A DNA stretch of 64,000 bases. It comes from Macrosoma leucophasiata. Taxonomy: Eukaryota; Arthropoda; Insecta; Lepidoptera; Hedylidae. Every line of letters begins with the position of its first letter. Within the stretch, counting starts at the first letter, position 1. The position numbers and the translations under genes were made by a program. Of this stretch, positions 1 through 11,987 are shown in pieces. The stretch spans positions 13,561,501 to 13,625,500 of the forward strand of contig JAWQUS010000008.1 of the NCBI GenBank assembly GCA_036365455.1, read 5' to 3'. The notes under the pieces were generated by a model that worked only from the letters and a program-made list of their open reading frames with translations, was not told where the DNA came from and did not search any database.

Positions 1-413
1 TTTATACTATAAAATTAATATGAATAAAAGTTGATTTTATTCGTTTTATTATTATACCTTTTTACTAATTCGCTGAATATCCGTGATGTCCAGCTTTTAG
101 AATCCAGATTACACATAAAATTAATGACGAAATGTTAACACATCGTTTCAGATTGGCTGGGTTGCATATACTCTTAATTGTTTACTTCCGAAATTTTTAA
201 TGTCGTTTACAGTTTTGTGACGTTTTCAATTTTTTTTTTAATCTTTTTATTGTTTACAGTTTTGCGACGATTTAATTTTTTTTTATCTTCGTTCGTGTTT
301 GTCGCAAAAGTATGAAACAGGATTTTTTAAAATTTAATTGGGAACATGCTACGTTCAAATAAATTAGATGTTTAGATTTGATAATTCTGTCTGAAGCTAT
401 GTGTTTTATTATA

Positions 414-661
414 CTAGCTGACCCGGCAAACTTCGTATTGCCTCAAAATGAAATAATGTGTCAAAGGTTTGATAGATACGGACTATTTGTATGGGAAAAT
501 AAAATTGTGGTTTTTACTATTTCCCTGCATTTTCTTACCTTTTAAAACTTCCCTGGACTTCCAAAAATCATTTGAAACCAAAATTAGCCAAATCGGTAAA
601 GCCGTTCTCGAGTTTTAGCGAGACTAACGAACAGCAATTAATTATTATGTAGGTATATAGA
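414..661 (-). mobile_element. Helitron-like non-autonomous element (Lep1-like)
   Basis: Read on the minus strand it begins TCTATATACC after an A and ends CAGCTAG before a T. That is the A|TC...CTRR|T boundary expected of Helitrons. The internal words 'gttctcgagttttagcgag' and 'ttcgtattgcctc' recur at 6755-6941 and 50116-50367. There is no coding capacity. The family name is from memory. Confidence 0.6.
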
Positions 662-1125
662 TCATTAACGCAACCGTGCGAAGACCTCATGCGTATCTCT
701 ATTAGCGAAATTTTCTAAGGAGAAAGGGGAAGCCTTTTTAATAGTAAGTAAAAAAAATCCAGACTTTTGAAGTGGGCAAGATCACCCATAGGCTAGGCTC
801 TTCTTACGCCCTCCGGCGGTGTTGCAGGGCATGTGCGGAAACAGAGGGATGTATAGATAGGTGTAAGAATATAGGTCTAGGTGTCGCATAAGTCCTTAAT
901 TGGGTTTTAATTATAACTGGCGTTACCATAGTATATTGCTTGTTTGGTAGGGCTAAATATAATAATGTATGAAATATGTTCATTAAAAAATAATAGATAT
1001 AGATAGTATAAATACATGTTACTCTACATGTTATACAAGTACCAGTTGACTTTATGAATGACTTAGTTATTCTGCTTCTGTGACATTAAGTAATACCAGG
1101 TTTGTTTTTTATATATAAGTATTTT

Positions 1126-1262
1126 TCGGTCATTGCCCGTGGTACACTTACTTAGTCCACCTGGGAGAACCAAGGGTAAAATTTTTTGCCTAAGGTACAC
1201 CTCTTGTGAGTTAGGTGTACCAGGGGTAAATTTTACTTCCGGTGGTCCACCTGCTACACATT
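1126..1262 (+). repeat. Solo copy of the CGGTCATTGCCC terminal repeat
   Basis: It opens with CGGTCATTGCCCGTGG and alternates GTGGTACAC, GTCCACC and GGTGTACC modules. It is closest to the copy at 2389-2545 and matches the ends of the fold-back element at 1547-2962 less closely. An open frame over it (1133-1522) shows no recognisable protein and looks fortuitous. Confidence 0.7.
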
Positions 1263-2066
1263 CGAAAACGCCTGTAGGTACCTACCAATTTGGATATATT
1301 TTTTTGTTTGAAAGGGTGGTCCCATTGTCACCTTGTCATCTATTTCTTTTTCTGACTTCAGGCGCTCATTTTGAGACTCCTCCACTCGACGCTTTCTCAT
1401 ACGTGATGAATTTACGCATGGCCGCCCCATTATACACCACCTACTCTAACTTACTTATATATAACGTACTATTTACAAAACCAAATAAACAAATAAACAA
1501 AAAAACACCAAATGAAAAATAAACTCAATTAGATAATTTAATTTTACCGGTCATTGCCCGTGGTACACCTACTTAGTCCACCTGGGTGAACCAGGGGTAT
1601 TTTTTTTACCCGTGGTACACCTATTATGAATTGGGTGTACCAGAGGTAATAACATCTTTCCGTTGTCCACCCAAGTTCACCTAGATGTTCCAAGGGAAAT
1701 ATATTTTTCCCGTGGTCCACCTGTATCAGTGTTAGTGTAGAATATACTTTTACATTGTTAATAACATGTTTGTCGGGTTCTATTCAGTCTCAAATCGTAC
1801 TTCAACTTTTTGGAACTAAAGAGAATCATGTTTTCTAAAGAGATGAGTGTAATGCACAGCGTAATACGATTAAATATTTTTGGAATCGAAACATATGGGT
1901 TAGGTTATGTTAGAACGGTAAGCACACAAAGCATGTGCTAGAAATATAATCTAGAATTTAAAATTATTTAAAAAAAAATAAAAAAACCGCCTTCAAAAAA
2001 AATTAAAATATGAAAACACAAAAAAACTATAATCGAAAAATAAACTCAATTAGATAATTTCATTAT

Positions 2067-2380
2067 AAGGGAAAAAAAACACGTAACCTATTAATTATAA
2101 TAAGACAATTACTTTAATATGGGCTACGTACCTACCTACTCATAGATTTGGAGTCAGGCCAAGCCAAATAAAAATTTTAGAGCCTATTGCGTTTCCGTTA
2201 ATAGCCGCATTTGGTAGCTTAACATTACTAGTAGGTACTACAACAACACAACATTAGTCCGAACGCGCGGGCCGCACTATTGGCTTGGCACCGACTTCAA
2301 TGTAAAGTAGGTAGGTACGTAGCCCATAGTATAGTAATTGTCTTATTATAATTAATAGGCTACGTATTTTTTTCCCTTAA
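2067..2380. mobile_element. MITE nested in the fold-back element
   Basis: A terminal inverted repeat of about 70 bp starts AAGGGAAAAAAAACACGTA and pairs with the segment ending ACGTATTTTTTTCCCTT. The arms include GGGCTACGTACCTACCTAC and its complement. The core holds another inverted pair (GGCCAAGCC and GGCTTGGC). Confidence 0.7.
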
Positions 2381-2388
2381 GTAAAATT

Positions 2389-2545
2389 CGGTCATTGCCC
2401 GTGGTACACCTATTTAGTCCACCTGGGTGAACCAGGTGTAAAATTTTCTGCCCATGGTACACCTCTTGTGAGTTAGGTGTACCAAGGGTAAATTTTACTT
2501 CCGGTGGTCCACCTGCTAGATAGTTCAGCGGAATGTATTGCCCGT
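2389..2545 (+). repeat. Internal copy of the CGGTCATTGCCC terminal repeat
   Basis: It lies just right of the nested MITE in direct orientation. It shares a subfamily pattern (GTACACCTCTTGTGAGTTAG) with the solo copy at 1126-1262. This suggests recombination or insertion of one fold-back copy into another. Confidence 0.65.
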
Positions 2546-3177
2546 GATCCACCTAACAATTTTCAATTGTGAAGAAAAGACTAATTCATACAGATGAACG
2601 TCCAAATTTAATTTTTCGATTTTTAGTGTTTTATATCTATTAAATTTTTTTTTGAAGGCGGTTTTATAGTAATCTTTAAATAATTTTAAATTCTAGATTA
2701 TGTTTCTAACACACGTGTTCAACAACCCGACAAAACATTTTATTAACAATGTAAAAGTACATTCTATGCTAACACTGATACCTACAGGTGGACCACGGGA
2801 AAAATATATTTCCCTTGGAACATCTAGGTGAACTTAGGTGGACAACGGAAAGAAGTAATTACCCCTGGTACACCCAATTCATAATAGGTGTACCACGGGT
2901 AGAAAATTTTACCCCTGGTTCACCCAGGTGGACTAAGTAGGTGTACCACGGGCAATGACCGGTATTGTTATTATTTTATCGATAAATACTACACGAGAAA
3001 ATAAGATGATAATTGGCGTAACGATTTCGTACACAAATGCGATTCAGAAACAATAGTTTAATCCACATTTATTTATAAATAGGTATATGTACATAAGATA
3101 TGACAAAGTAATTTTATACCTTTCTTTATCGGTTTATCAGTTGAAAAGTAATTTGGGTTAGTAAGGTTCAGAAAGAA

Positions 3178-3240
3178 AAACCGGCCAAGTGCGAGTCGGA
3201 CTCGCGTTGATCGGGTTTCGTACAATTTAAGAATTACCTG
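3178..3240 (+). repeat. Head of a dispersed lepidopteran repeat (AAAAACCGGCCAAGTGCG)
   Basis: The opening words AAAACCGGCCAAGTGCGAG and GGGTTTCGTAC match the starts of the longer repeats at 4457-5250 (+) and 27610-28140 (-). Only about 60 bp is kept. I do not know the class. Confidence 0.5.
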
Positions 3241-3343
3241 TCATCTTTATTACCGTAGACTTCTCATAGATTTTCCTGTAATCGGGTATTAGCCATAATA
3301 CGTTCGTGAATAAAGGGTAGATACCAAAGTTTTTAGGGCTATA

Positions 3344-3623
3344 TTTCAACGGAACGCTATGGCTGCGCAACCAGTCGCCGCTACCAACAAAATGTATACA
3401 GCTCTATAGAGCGTTACTCACCTGGAGTCCGTTTGGTTGCGTAACCAATTTGGCGGCGCGACCAGCTCGGACGCCAGCACACAATGTTACTGGTCGCGCC
3501 GCCACGCTGGTTGCGCCTCCTATAATTACTATAGTGCTGTATGGTATCTTACTCACTCGTCCGCCAGTCCGGCAACCACGGTGGAGCGACTGGTTCCGCC
3601 GCCCCATGGTGTTCCGGTGAAAA
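3344..3623. mobile_element. GC-rich MITE
   Basis: The ends are inverted: TTTCAACGGAACGCTATGG against the complement of the right end, TTTCACCGGAACACCATGG. The similarity runs on through AACCAGTCGC. The core has further paired words (GGCGGCGCGACCAG and CTGGTCGCGCCGCC). The GC content contrasts sharply with the flanks. The two short open frames inside it are on opposite strands and look fortuitous. Confidence 0.6.
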
Positions 3624-4456
3624 ATACCTACTTAGCCTTTATGCGGTCCGACGCCTTTTCGCGTGCTTTGTAACCTAGTGGTAGTAGCCTGTAATTGTTG
3701 TTGAAATTCATGACGTCACACGGAGCCGTGAAAGTGAAATACTTGTAAGACAACCGTAAAAAGGAAAGCTATTGTTTACACGACAGAAACTTAATCTTTA
3801 GAGAACGCAGACGCCATTACATATTATGTTACGGCATTCTTTGATAAGCTCACTGACACGCATGCTTATTACAAATGACGTTGGAATTCAATCGTTTTAT
3901 CTATTGTAACATAATTTTTACTGTTGTGGGAATCGTTGGGGCAGGGCACAGACCAATCAGCCTTCCAGGGTTTTGTAAAGCAGTGAACGTGTTTACCGGC
4001 TGAAGTGATGATACATATTAGTCACGCTGTCAAAGTGTAAACATAAAGGCGGGTACAGATTTGCGAAATGTAACATACACGTAGGTACTTAATGAAAGAA
4101 TAAGCCGTCCACTTTTTCGCAATGTATCATGCAATGCATTGTAACAGAATTCCCATGTAAACGGCTTGCGCGCACGAACCGTGCTCAATACACGCACGAA
4201 CAGAGCATTACAACTAGTACGCTCAGCGATCCATAACATCACACAAGTAAGGTGCGAAAGAGATAACGCTCTACAGAGCCGAAATAAGCCGAAGTCTCCT
4301 TCCTAAGGTCGATGTGCAATATTTCTTGTTGGATACTGAAGGTACATGTTTAGTGATGGACTCGACAATGACCTCTCTAATCAACAAAGTTTATAAAAGC
4401 TATAGAGTTTTTGTGTTTATGCCCAGGTTTATCTTGAGACGTGCCGCCTACGCGAG

Positions 4457-5250
4457 TAAAAAAAAACCGGTCAAGTGCATGTCGGGCCACGCACAGTGTA
4501 GGGTTCCGTAGTTTTTAGGTTTTATAAATGTAATGAAAAAAAAAAATATTTCCTATGGAGTTCAAAAATTTCGAGTAAAATACATTTGGTCGACTATTAC
4601 TCGCGCACATGACCGGAACCTTAAGTGTGATAGGTAGTTTTCCTTTTAATTTTGTTATATGAGCTACTATTGCCGTTACGTTTGAATTTCTAACAACAAC
4701 CGTTTAGTTGGTAGAGGGGGTGGGGACACTTGACTCTTAACGAAAATTGGCACTTTAAAGCTTAATAAGTCACGAACAGTTAACTAAATCGAAAAATGAT
4801 ATTACCACACCCCTAATAATTTTGAAAGACCTATCCAACGATATCCCACATTGTAAAGATAACGAAAAATATCCGCGCGTTACATGTAGAGGAGGTACCC
4901 TAAATATTTTTTTTCACGTTGTAATTCTACCACTTTGTCCTCTTCATCCTGTCCACCAAGAACTTTTTCATGTAAATTGTTGCCAAGACGAAACTATACC
5001 TAGTACACGCCAAGTACTGTCAAAAAAGTTATCACATCTCGTCTAACCCTGAAATATATATTTTATTATAACAAAGAAAGTTTATATTACTTATATGTCA
5101 ATTTACAGCCCTCTAGATTCAACATATTCGGAAGGCTCGTACAAACTTACTCTTTGTTTGGGGTTGGGGATAAAAGTTTCAGGATTTTTTGGTGTTTGTT
5201 ACTAAGTAGGTGCTCGTATGTACAAAATTTCTGCTTTCTCGGAGTTCTGG
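4457..5250 (+). repeat. Dispersed repeat of unknown class
   Basis: It starts AAAAACCGGTCAAGTGCATG, followed by GTCGGGCCACGCAC and GTAGGGTTCCGTAG. A copy in the other orientation is at 27610-28140. I recognise the wording as a common interspersed repeat of Lepidoptera. The right boundary is approximate. The open frame at 4822-5046 has no recognisable domain. Confidence 0.55.
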
Positions 5251-6754
5251 AAGTATCTTTTAATTGATGATAATTGATGATGAGTGAATGACGATTTCGG
5301 TTTTAAGATACTAATAAAATCCAGTCAAAAATTCAAAATTCAAATCATTTATTTCAATTTTTTTTTTACCCAACAAATTCAGTAACTTTTACTTATACAA
5401 TTGAAACTTTGTATATCTAATAAGTCTACTGATAATATTATATTCAGAGAATTTTGCATACCTAACTGGTGAAATCTAAACCCAACGTAAGTGGGTCCGA
5501 AAAATAAGTTAAGAGCACAAGGGCAAAGGTAGAAAGGGCCTCGCCAGGCGAGGATACTGAGGGGCAGTTTGGCTATACGGCAGGACAGGTTGGCTCCAGG
5601 GTGAGCATTTTGTACCTGTACTTATGGCACATCTTTGCTGTATATAGCCATTTTTTATCCCTAGAGAGGGACAGCTCCCCCCTTACCCCCAGTAGACACC
5701 CATGAAAGGTAGATTAGATATAAAATAAGTTGAGAGCACAAGATATTCAATGTATTTATTCTACATAAGAATATAATATCTCAACAAAGAATGGAAAATG
5801 AATTCATCAAGGCGCAATGACGCTGTCAATATAAAAAATAAAAAATCAATAGGTTGACATTCATAATTGTATTAAGCAAAACTATAATACTATCGCCAGC
5901 ATATACTTAATATATTTATTGATGTAGATACGACTAAATAAAATGTATGTAAGTAATGCTCGAACAGTATTTAGGTGCCTACTAAGAGGAGGGTAGTTCA
6001 GAACTTTTAAACCTCCTAAAAGGTATACCTACGCCTCTTTGTTTTTTATATGACTATACGACAAAAAGGGTTTCGAACTTTTTGCAATCTCATGTAACTA
6101 ATAGGTGCACTGATTGCAGTTACAAATTGAATTAATAACTTTGATGCTATTTTTATGAATCAATTAAAACCCTTTTAAAATCCTTTCATGCAATTATTCT
6201 TCCAGTGTAATCAACTTTTCGTTTGATATCCACTTCTCCGTAATGTGATTTATTATGAACTAAAGTGCAAACTACCGCGAAATGAAAAGTTCCGTTTGTC
6301 AACAGTGTTGACGACACCGACGAACGAAAAACCTTTATATTAGGTATCATACGAACACAAAAATTGAGTTGGTATTTAGATATGCAGTAGGTACATAAAA
6401 ATGCAAACGTCACGATTATTCCTAAAAAAAATATTCGAAGCTGATAATTATTATAATAGGTAGGTTGATGATTGGTAGGTGCATGAGATGGTTTTAGATT
6501 CCTCCAAACACCACGAAATGTGCAATGCAGACTAAAATACCTAACTGGTCAAAAGCAACGAAAACAAGAAATGGACTAAGTATCTTATCTTGCTTAGTTC
6601 TAATTCTCCTAATAATGACACGTAGGAACGGACCCAAATGTGTTCGTTTTCTTTTCACTAGTCAATTCGTCAGTGTTACCTACATAAATTCAAATTCTTA
6701 TAAAAATGAAAAAAAAAACACTTGCACAAATAGGAAAGTAAGTATTTTTTCCAA

Positions 6755-6941
6755 CTAGCTAACTCGGCAAATTTCGTATTGCTTCAGAAACAAAATAATG
6801 TGTCAAAGGTTTGGACGGACTATTTGTATGAAAACATGAAATTATGGTTTTTACTATTTCCCATCAATTTCTTCATATTTTCTTTTTTTCAAAACCAAAA
6901 TTAGTCAAATCGGTCAAGTAGTTCTCGCGTTTTAGCGAGCT
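6755..6941 (-). mobile_element. Truncated Helitron-like element
   Basis: The minus-strand 3' end is GCTAGTTGG, with CTAG at 6755-6758. The body matches the elements at 414-661 and 50116-50367. Its 5' part is missing where the SINE at 6942 begins. Confidence 0.55.
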
Positions 6942-7205
6942 ACTGGTGGTGGTAGTGCTCCAGTGACGGAGCTCGCGGGCGTAAGCACCACCTAATACAC
7001 TTGCCGCTAAATGGTAGTGTTCAGCATTATCGTGTTCCGGTCAGGTGGTAATGTACGGCTCTGTAATTTCCAGCACAGAGGCGTAACACCTTAGGCCTCA
7101 GGAGTGGTAACGCATCTGCATTTTGACCTTGATCTTTGTGTGGGTGTCTATAGGCTGCAGTCATCACTTAACATCAATGTGAACTGCATGCTTGTTCACT
7201 ACACA
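6942..7205 (+). mobile_element. SINE-A, the high-copy family of this window
   Basis: It begins near GGTGGTAGTGCTCCAGTGACG and ends near GAACTGCATGCTTGTT with an A-rich tail. About a dozen full or partial copies lie in the window: 6942, 11105, 11495, 24115, 24400, 48683, 50400, 53715, 54244, 57355, 58125 and 59410. TTCCGGTCAGG is a possible weak B box, so a Pol III origin is likely but unproven. Confidence 0.65.
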
Positions 7206-7324
7206 CATAATAAAATAAAAAGAAACAAAACAATTTTGTATAATATGGAAAGCATCAATTATTTACAAATTCCTCCATTCCCCATTTCAAAAGAAACTGA
7301 GTAAGAATGAATTTGGTCGTCATA

Positions 7325-7820
7325 ATAAAGGTTATTCACTTGGCAGAATTCCAAGTGCAGTCAATACTGAGAAGAACTCCGCCACTGAAGAAACTCGTAC
7401 AGCTCTTTTGACTTTAAACTTAAATCTAATAGGTACAGTCTGTAAATCCAAAGTACAGGTTTTCGAAATAGCCTGGGAGCGATCGCTTCAATCCCATGGT
7501 GTGGTGTCATTAAGATAATCACACGTTTTATAATAGTTGCACATGTATAAGCGTTATTTGAAAACTTTCTTAAATTTATAAATCGAAAGATTTTGAACAT
7601 CTTCAGGTATTTTGTTAAAGAAGCGAACACATTGACCTCTAAAAGAATTACTCACCCTATGCAGTAGTAGTATATGTTGTATGCACAGACAACTTGTGTT
7701 TGTTCCTAGTATTCATATAATCATTAACTAGGAAATTCGCTAATATTTTTACATACAGAACATTTTCGAAAATGTTTTGCGAAGCTACAGTCAATATATT
7801 TATTTCTAGCTTTAGTTAAT
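7325..7820 (-). mobile_element. 3' end of LINE-A (Jockey-like), truncated
   Basis: On the minus strand this matches the last part of the LINE at 18871-22000: GACTGTAGCTTCGCAA, AATACTAGGAACAAA, AGTAATTCTTTTAGAGGTCA and the 3' UTR words CGATCGCT and CAGGCTATTTC. It also carries the 3'-terminal block ending AAGTGAATAAC. It lacks about 340 bp present in the 3' UTR of the longer copy. The frame at 7361-7630 is a remnant of the LINE C-terminus. Confidence 0.7.
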
Positions 7821-8737
7821 GGTAAAAAACCATATAAAATGAAAGGAAAATTACCAAAAGCCGCCCTGATTTCGTCTTAACAACTTGTATGTAGAACTTG
7901 TTTTTTGAATTTAGATTTCACTCACATTTTTTTCACGTTAAAACGAATGCACAGACCAATAACCAAGCTGCCAATGTCAACACATTACATTATTTACTTT
8001 TTTGCGTTGGACACTGGTCATTTTAGGACCTTTATGACTTTGTCGAAATAAAATCGATTTCAACCATCGATTGCTTTATTATCGATATTCAACTGAATAG
8101 ATCATTCATGTTTACTATTTGTCTTGTATAATCACTATACTATCTACTTGTACTATCGAGTGGATACAATTTGTACAGTTTTGACTTAGCCCAAATTCAT
8201 CATATAAATGTCTCACTTTTAAGTATCATGAAGCGGCAAATAGAAACACAGTTTACATTGATGGTAAGAAAACACCCAAATGAAAACCAGATATTTATTT
8301 ATTAATTGTTAAGTATTTAATGTTTGTATGGTATTACCTGGAGAAGAATTATGACTACACCATACGGCTAAACTATAATACTGAATGTAAGTAAAATAGC
8401 TAAGATGCTACACAATACTTTAAAATAGTCTTCGCTTATTTTAGTAACCTCTGGCAGGTACACCACACAAAACTTAACCTCAAAATAACCAAAAGTTCGT
8501 AATGCAGTTTTTTTTTAAACTCCTATTGATACCTTTTTTTTCTTTTTTGCGCACTACTAATTTATATTATTAGCGCATTACTAACGATACTGCCTATATT
8601 TTGCGAGTAATCCCGTCGAGACGCAAGAAGGGCGAACTCTTATACAAAATTGGTCAATCTCCTTTAATTGATTCAAATATTTCCATGATCATGACCTGCA
8701 CAATAGAACGACAGTTAAGGTTAAACGTTTCCTATAC

Positions 8738-9215
8738 AAAGAGATGTTGCAAAAATGTATGGACTTCCGGCCATGTATTGTACACAATATCATTATACAG
8801 GCAAAATCAATATAAAAACATTTTTTGATGCATATTTTCACTTATTTCGCTTTGTTTGCAATTACAAAACGTTATTTGCAGTTAGAATTTCAACTCAAAA
8901 CCAACATGGCGCATATGGCAGGCGATGTCATTTTGACATTTTCTTATTTATTAATTGTTTTTTGATTTTAAAGTACTTGGAGAAAAAAAGTAATATTTTC
9001 TAAATACTATCTAAATCGATTGATCCCCAAGCGTCGGCTGTATCGCCGCCATGTTGAACAAAGTTGAAAATGATAAAATCGCTTGAATTAAATGTGGTTG
9101 TAACTCTAAAATATATTCTTGAATAAATTAATTGTATTTTTTTCGGATTTTTCTTTAATTTACCCAAATGTTGAGGACATGTACGAACCAGAGCCGAGCT
9201 CACAACATCTCCTTT
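8738..9215. mobile_element. MITE, copy 1 of a 480-bp family
   Basis: The terminal inverted repeat is AAAG(G)AGATGTTGC against GCAACATCTCCTTT. A near-full-length second copy is at 38576-39050. Internal landmarks shared by both are CTTCGGCCATGTATTG-like and GCCGCCATGTT words. No target duplication is obvious. Confidence 0.7.
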
Positions 9216-9794
9216 GAACTGCTTTTTTTTTCTTTATTGTAATGATTTTATGCTCAGAATGACTTAATATAGCCCTAATTTACGTACTTATTTTCGCTCG
9301 TGTAATAATATAATAATAAAATGCCCTAAAAGTACGTTGTATTTACCTGAAAATAATCGTCAAATTTACGCATGTAGTAGTGCGTGCGACAGAGTCAGAC
9401 TGACATTGCGAGAACCAAATAGCAATACCACCAACAGCGCAATCGCGACGTTGCCGCTCTGTGAGAAACAAAACCCAATATAAAATTATTTCAAGCATAT
9501 CGCGTTGTGGATCAACTCAGTGTGACCAGATTCTAGCAACATATCATTTTAGTTGAAAAAGTGTGTTATCTCTACTACATGTGTTGTATTTTTTTTTCTT
9601 TTGCGGATTATAAATTAGAAGCGGTTGCTTTTTATTTATTTTTTAAAGACTAAAATATATTGTCTTATCCTTCAATGACATATTACAATAACTCCAGTCC
9701 AGTAACTCCAGTCGCCACGTAAGGTATTATTAATCAAGGTTGTACTTTAGGCGCTTAATACACTGGCAACACAAACAATTTTTCTGACATGTCT

Positions 9795-10145
9795 GAGTTT
9801 TGGCGGGAACGCGGAAAAGAGCTGTATCGCTGCGTGATATTATTTTCGAAATTTGTGTATAGTCGCGTTTTCATGTGTAAAAATGGTGGGATTTTTATCA
9901 TAAATCATTCGATAATGTTCACGAATGTAAGAAATGTATTATGAAGTGAAAAGTGATTTTTCGTATTGCCTCCAAAACTTCGTAAAAACTTCAGTAAAGT
10001 CCCCATCGCTTTACTAGAGCCACCCCATCATCTCATCATATTCCTCATGGAAGCATTTAATCATCGTCATCTTCCATATGGATATTCATTAATTTAAAGA
10101 AATGTGAAATTCAATATGTATACGACTGAAAGACTCTGTATCTAT
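9795..10145 (+). repeat. Dispersed 350-bp repeat (TTTTGGCGGGAA family), copy 1
   Basis: It runs from GAGTTTTGGCGGGAA to CTCTGTATCTAT and is nearly identical to 14356-14696. A more distant relative is at 63197-63400, sharing the opening and GCCTCCAAAACTTC. It has no coding capacity. It could be a SINE or a MITE. Confidence 0.6.
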
Positions 10146-10326
10146 GGTCATGAATAAATTATTTAAAAAAATTATAATAATATATCAGTAATGGACTTTT
10201 TGGCGGGCAGTCGAAAAAGGCGGTAACTTTTAATTTGCTAAAAATTAAAATGATTAAATAATTTCAGATTTCCATAGTTCATTTAGCTTAAATTAATAAA
10301 CAGACTCTCTACAACTCTAATTTACG

Positions 10327-10545
10327 ATGAGTCCTCACAGCGACGGTGAGGAGCCGGGGGTTAAGAAGAAACGTAAATTCACATCTGTAGGAAGCACATC
10401 CGTGGACCTGGAAAAGTATAAGGTCTTCTTCACCAAACCCAACTACAAAAGGCTGTTTCTGGAAAATGAAAGTCAAGAACTGGTAGTATATGTTGAGTCT
10501 ACAGAAAACGAAAAACTGGGTAATCAAAAATATTTGGTAATGTGA
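10327..10545 (+). pseudogene. Possible LINE ORF1 (gag-like) N-terminal fragment
   Basis: A 72-codon frame begins MSPHSDGEEPGVKKKRKF and continues with VVYVESTENEKLGN. The basic, Ser-rich start and the '[IVL]VYxxST...LGN' stretch recall the start of ORF1 proteins of insect Jockey-type LINEs, just before the region that leads to zinc knuckles. Nothing of that downstream region follows. The next bases (GGTAATGTGATAGTGCC) resemble the edge of a SINE-A copy. An alternative is a first coding exon of an unknown host gene using the GT at the end of the frame. I cannot decide between these. Confidence 0.3.
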
Positions 10546-11104
10546 TAGTGCCTATCTCCTCCAGCTCTTACTGAGTAAATAGTAAGATAAACATGTCATA
10601 TTATTTTTTATCTACAGGTACAAGGTCAGCTACAAGAAACAAGAAAACTTCTGCACTTCACCTCACTAGTGCAGTGCAACCAAAAACTCTAATAGAAATT
10701 CATCAATCAAAATACCTACTTCTGCCTTTCATTTCTTATGTAGGTATATAATGTTGAGCCGTAATTGGATGAGAGATCAATAAAATTAAATTATTTCATT
10801 ATAAATATGTAGTTGCAAGATCTGTGGATATATGTCTTTGAACTGAAATTATTCTATACAAATAATTCTTATTTGAAATATATGTTGTTGGAAGTATCTT
10901 ATTGAATCTTTTATTTTCCTATAAATTATAAAGATAGGTATCATGTGCTCCACACGCTGAGCCTACCCTGTAAGGGGTGAAGATATATGCGTACATAGAT
11001 AACCTATGATATCGTAATCTACGTTATTATTAGTTTGTGTAATAAAATGGCAAACAAGCATATTGTATAGGTACTTAAATTTTTTTATGTAGGTACTTAT
11101 TGAA

Positions 11105-11372
11105 AGAGGCAAACAAACATGCAGTTCACATTGATGATAAATTATGACTGCAGCCTATAGACACCCATACAAAGACCAGAGGTCAAAATGCAAATGTGTT
11201 ACCACTACTGAGGCCTAAGGTGCCGGAAATTACAGGGCCGTACATAACCACCTACCTGACTGGAACACGATAGTGCTGAACACTACCATTTAGCGGCAAG
11301 TAAATATATTAGGTAATGCGATAGTGCCTACGTCCGCGAGCTCCGTCCCTGGAGCTCTACCACCAGTAAAGC
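11105..11372 (-). mobile_element. SINE-A copy, full length
   Basis: The complement of the SINE-A landmarks is in order: GCAGTTCACATTGATG, GACTGCAGCCTATAGACACC, GAAATTACAGGGCCGTAC, AACACGATAGTGCTGAACAC and GGAGCTCTACCACCAG. Confidence 0.7.
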
Positions 11373-11494
11373 TCCAATGACTGATAACATTGATTGCAAA
11401 TGAATACTGTAGGTACCCTACATACATCTAGGTAGGTATAAATAAGCCGGTCAAGTCATAGTTGGTAGGCAGGGATTTTTTTGCCTTTGTTGTT

Positions 11495-11655
11495 AAAGTG
11501 GGAAACAAGCATGCAGTTCACATTGATGTTAAGTGATGACTGCAGCCTATAGACACCCACAAAAAGAACAAGGTCAAAATGCATATGCGTTACCACTCCT
11601 GAGGCCTGAGGTGTTATGCCTCTGTGCCGGAAATTACAGGGCCGTAACCCTGGGG
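11495..11655 (-). mobile_element. SINE-A copy, truncated
   Basis: It has the 3' half only, from GCAGTTCACATTGATG to GAAATTACAGGGCCGTAAC. It lies 120 bp from the preceding copy in the same orientation. Confidence 0.65.
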
Positions 11656-11987
11656 TTAACAATATTAAAAACGAATTAGTCATTTTATAATTTCACCTTC
11701 ACGAACACACTGGACCGTAACTAAACTATTTTTTCACGGACTGGAAAGTAAATACATTAGACTATTTTATTACGTTAGTGTCTAATATATTAAAATAATG
11801 GTTTGAACATACAAATTGTTCTATAATCATTAGTACAGATAAACTTATTTTTGTTAGGAACATTCCTTTCAAAACTTTTACAAAAAAAAATATTAGGTAC
11901 TTAACAGCATTAAAAAATCTTTAAAAATTAACGTTTAATAAAATAAAAAAAACAATATTATCATATTAGACAGATTGTTAACATCTG

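Larger units (their letters stand above)
1547..2962. mobile_element. Fold-back DNA transposon (long-TIR MITE), 1.4 kb
   Basis: Both ends read CCGGTCATTGCCCGTGG in opposite orientation, with TA on each outer side (1545-1546 and 2963-2964) as a possible target duplication. The outer arms are near-identical for roughly 240 bp (1547-1790 against 2962-2710). Arm similarity resumes at about 1930-2045 against 2720-2590, including the word CCGCCTTC. Each arm carries repeated GTGGTACACC, GTGGTCCACC and GGTGTACCAC modules, like subterminal transposase-binding repeats. No transposase is visible, so it would be non-autonomous. A second element sits inside it at 2067-2380. Confidence 0.75.

Noticed and set aside
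1133..1522. 129-codon plus-strand frame
   Set aside because: It runs through the CGGTCATTGCCC repeat and simple AT sequence. The protein shows no motif.
3404..3673. Overlapping frames on both strands at 3404-3607 and 3437-3673
   Set aside because: Both are explained by the GC-rich MITE at 3344-3623.
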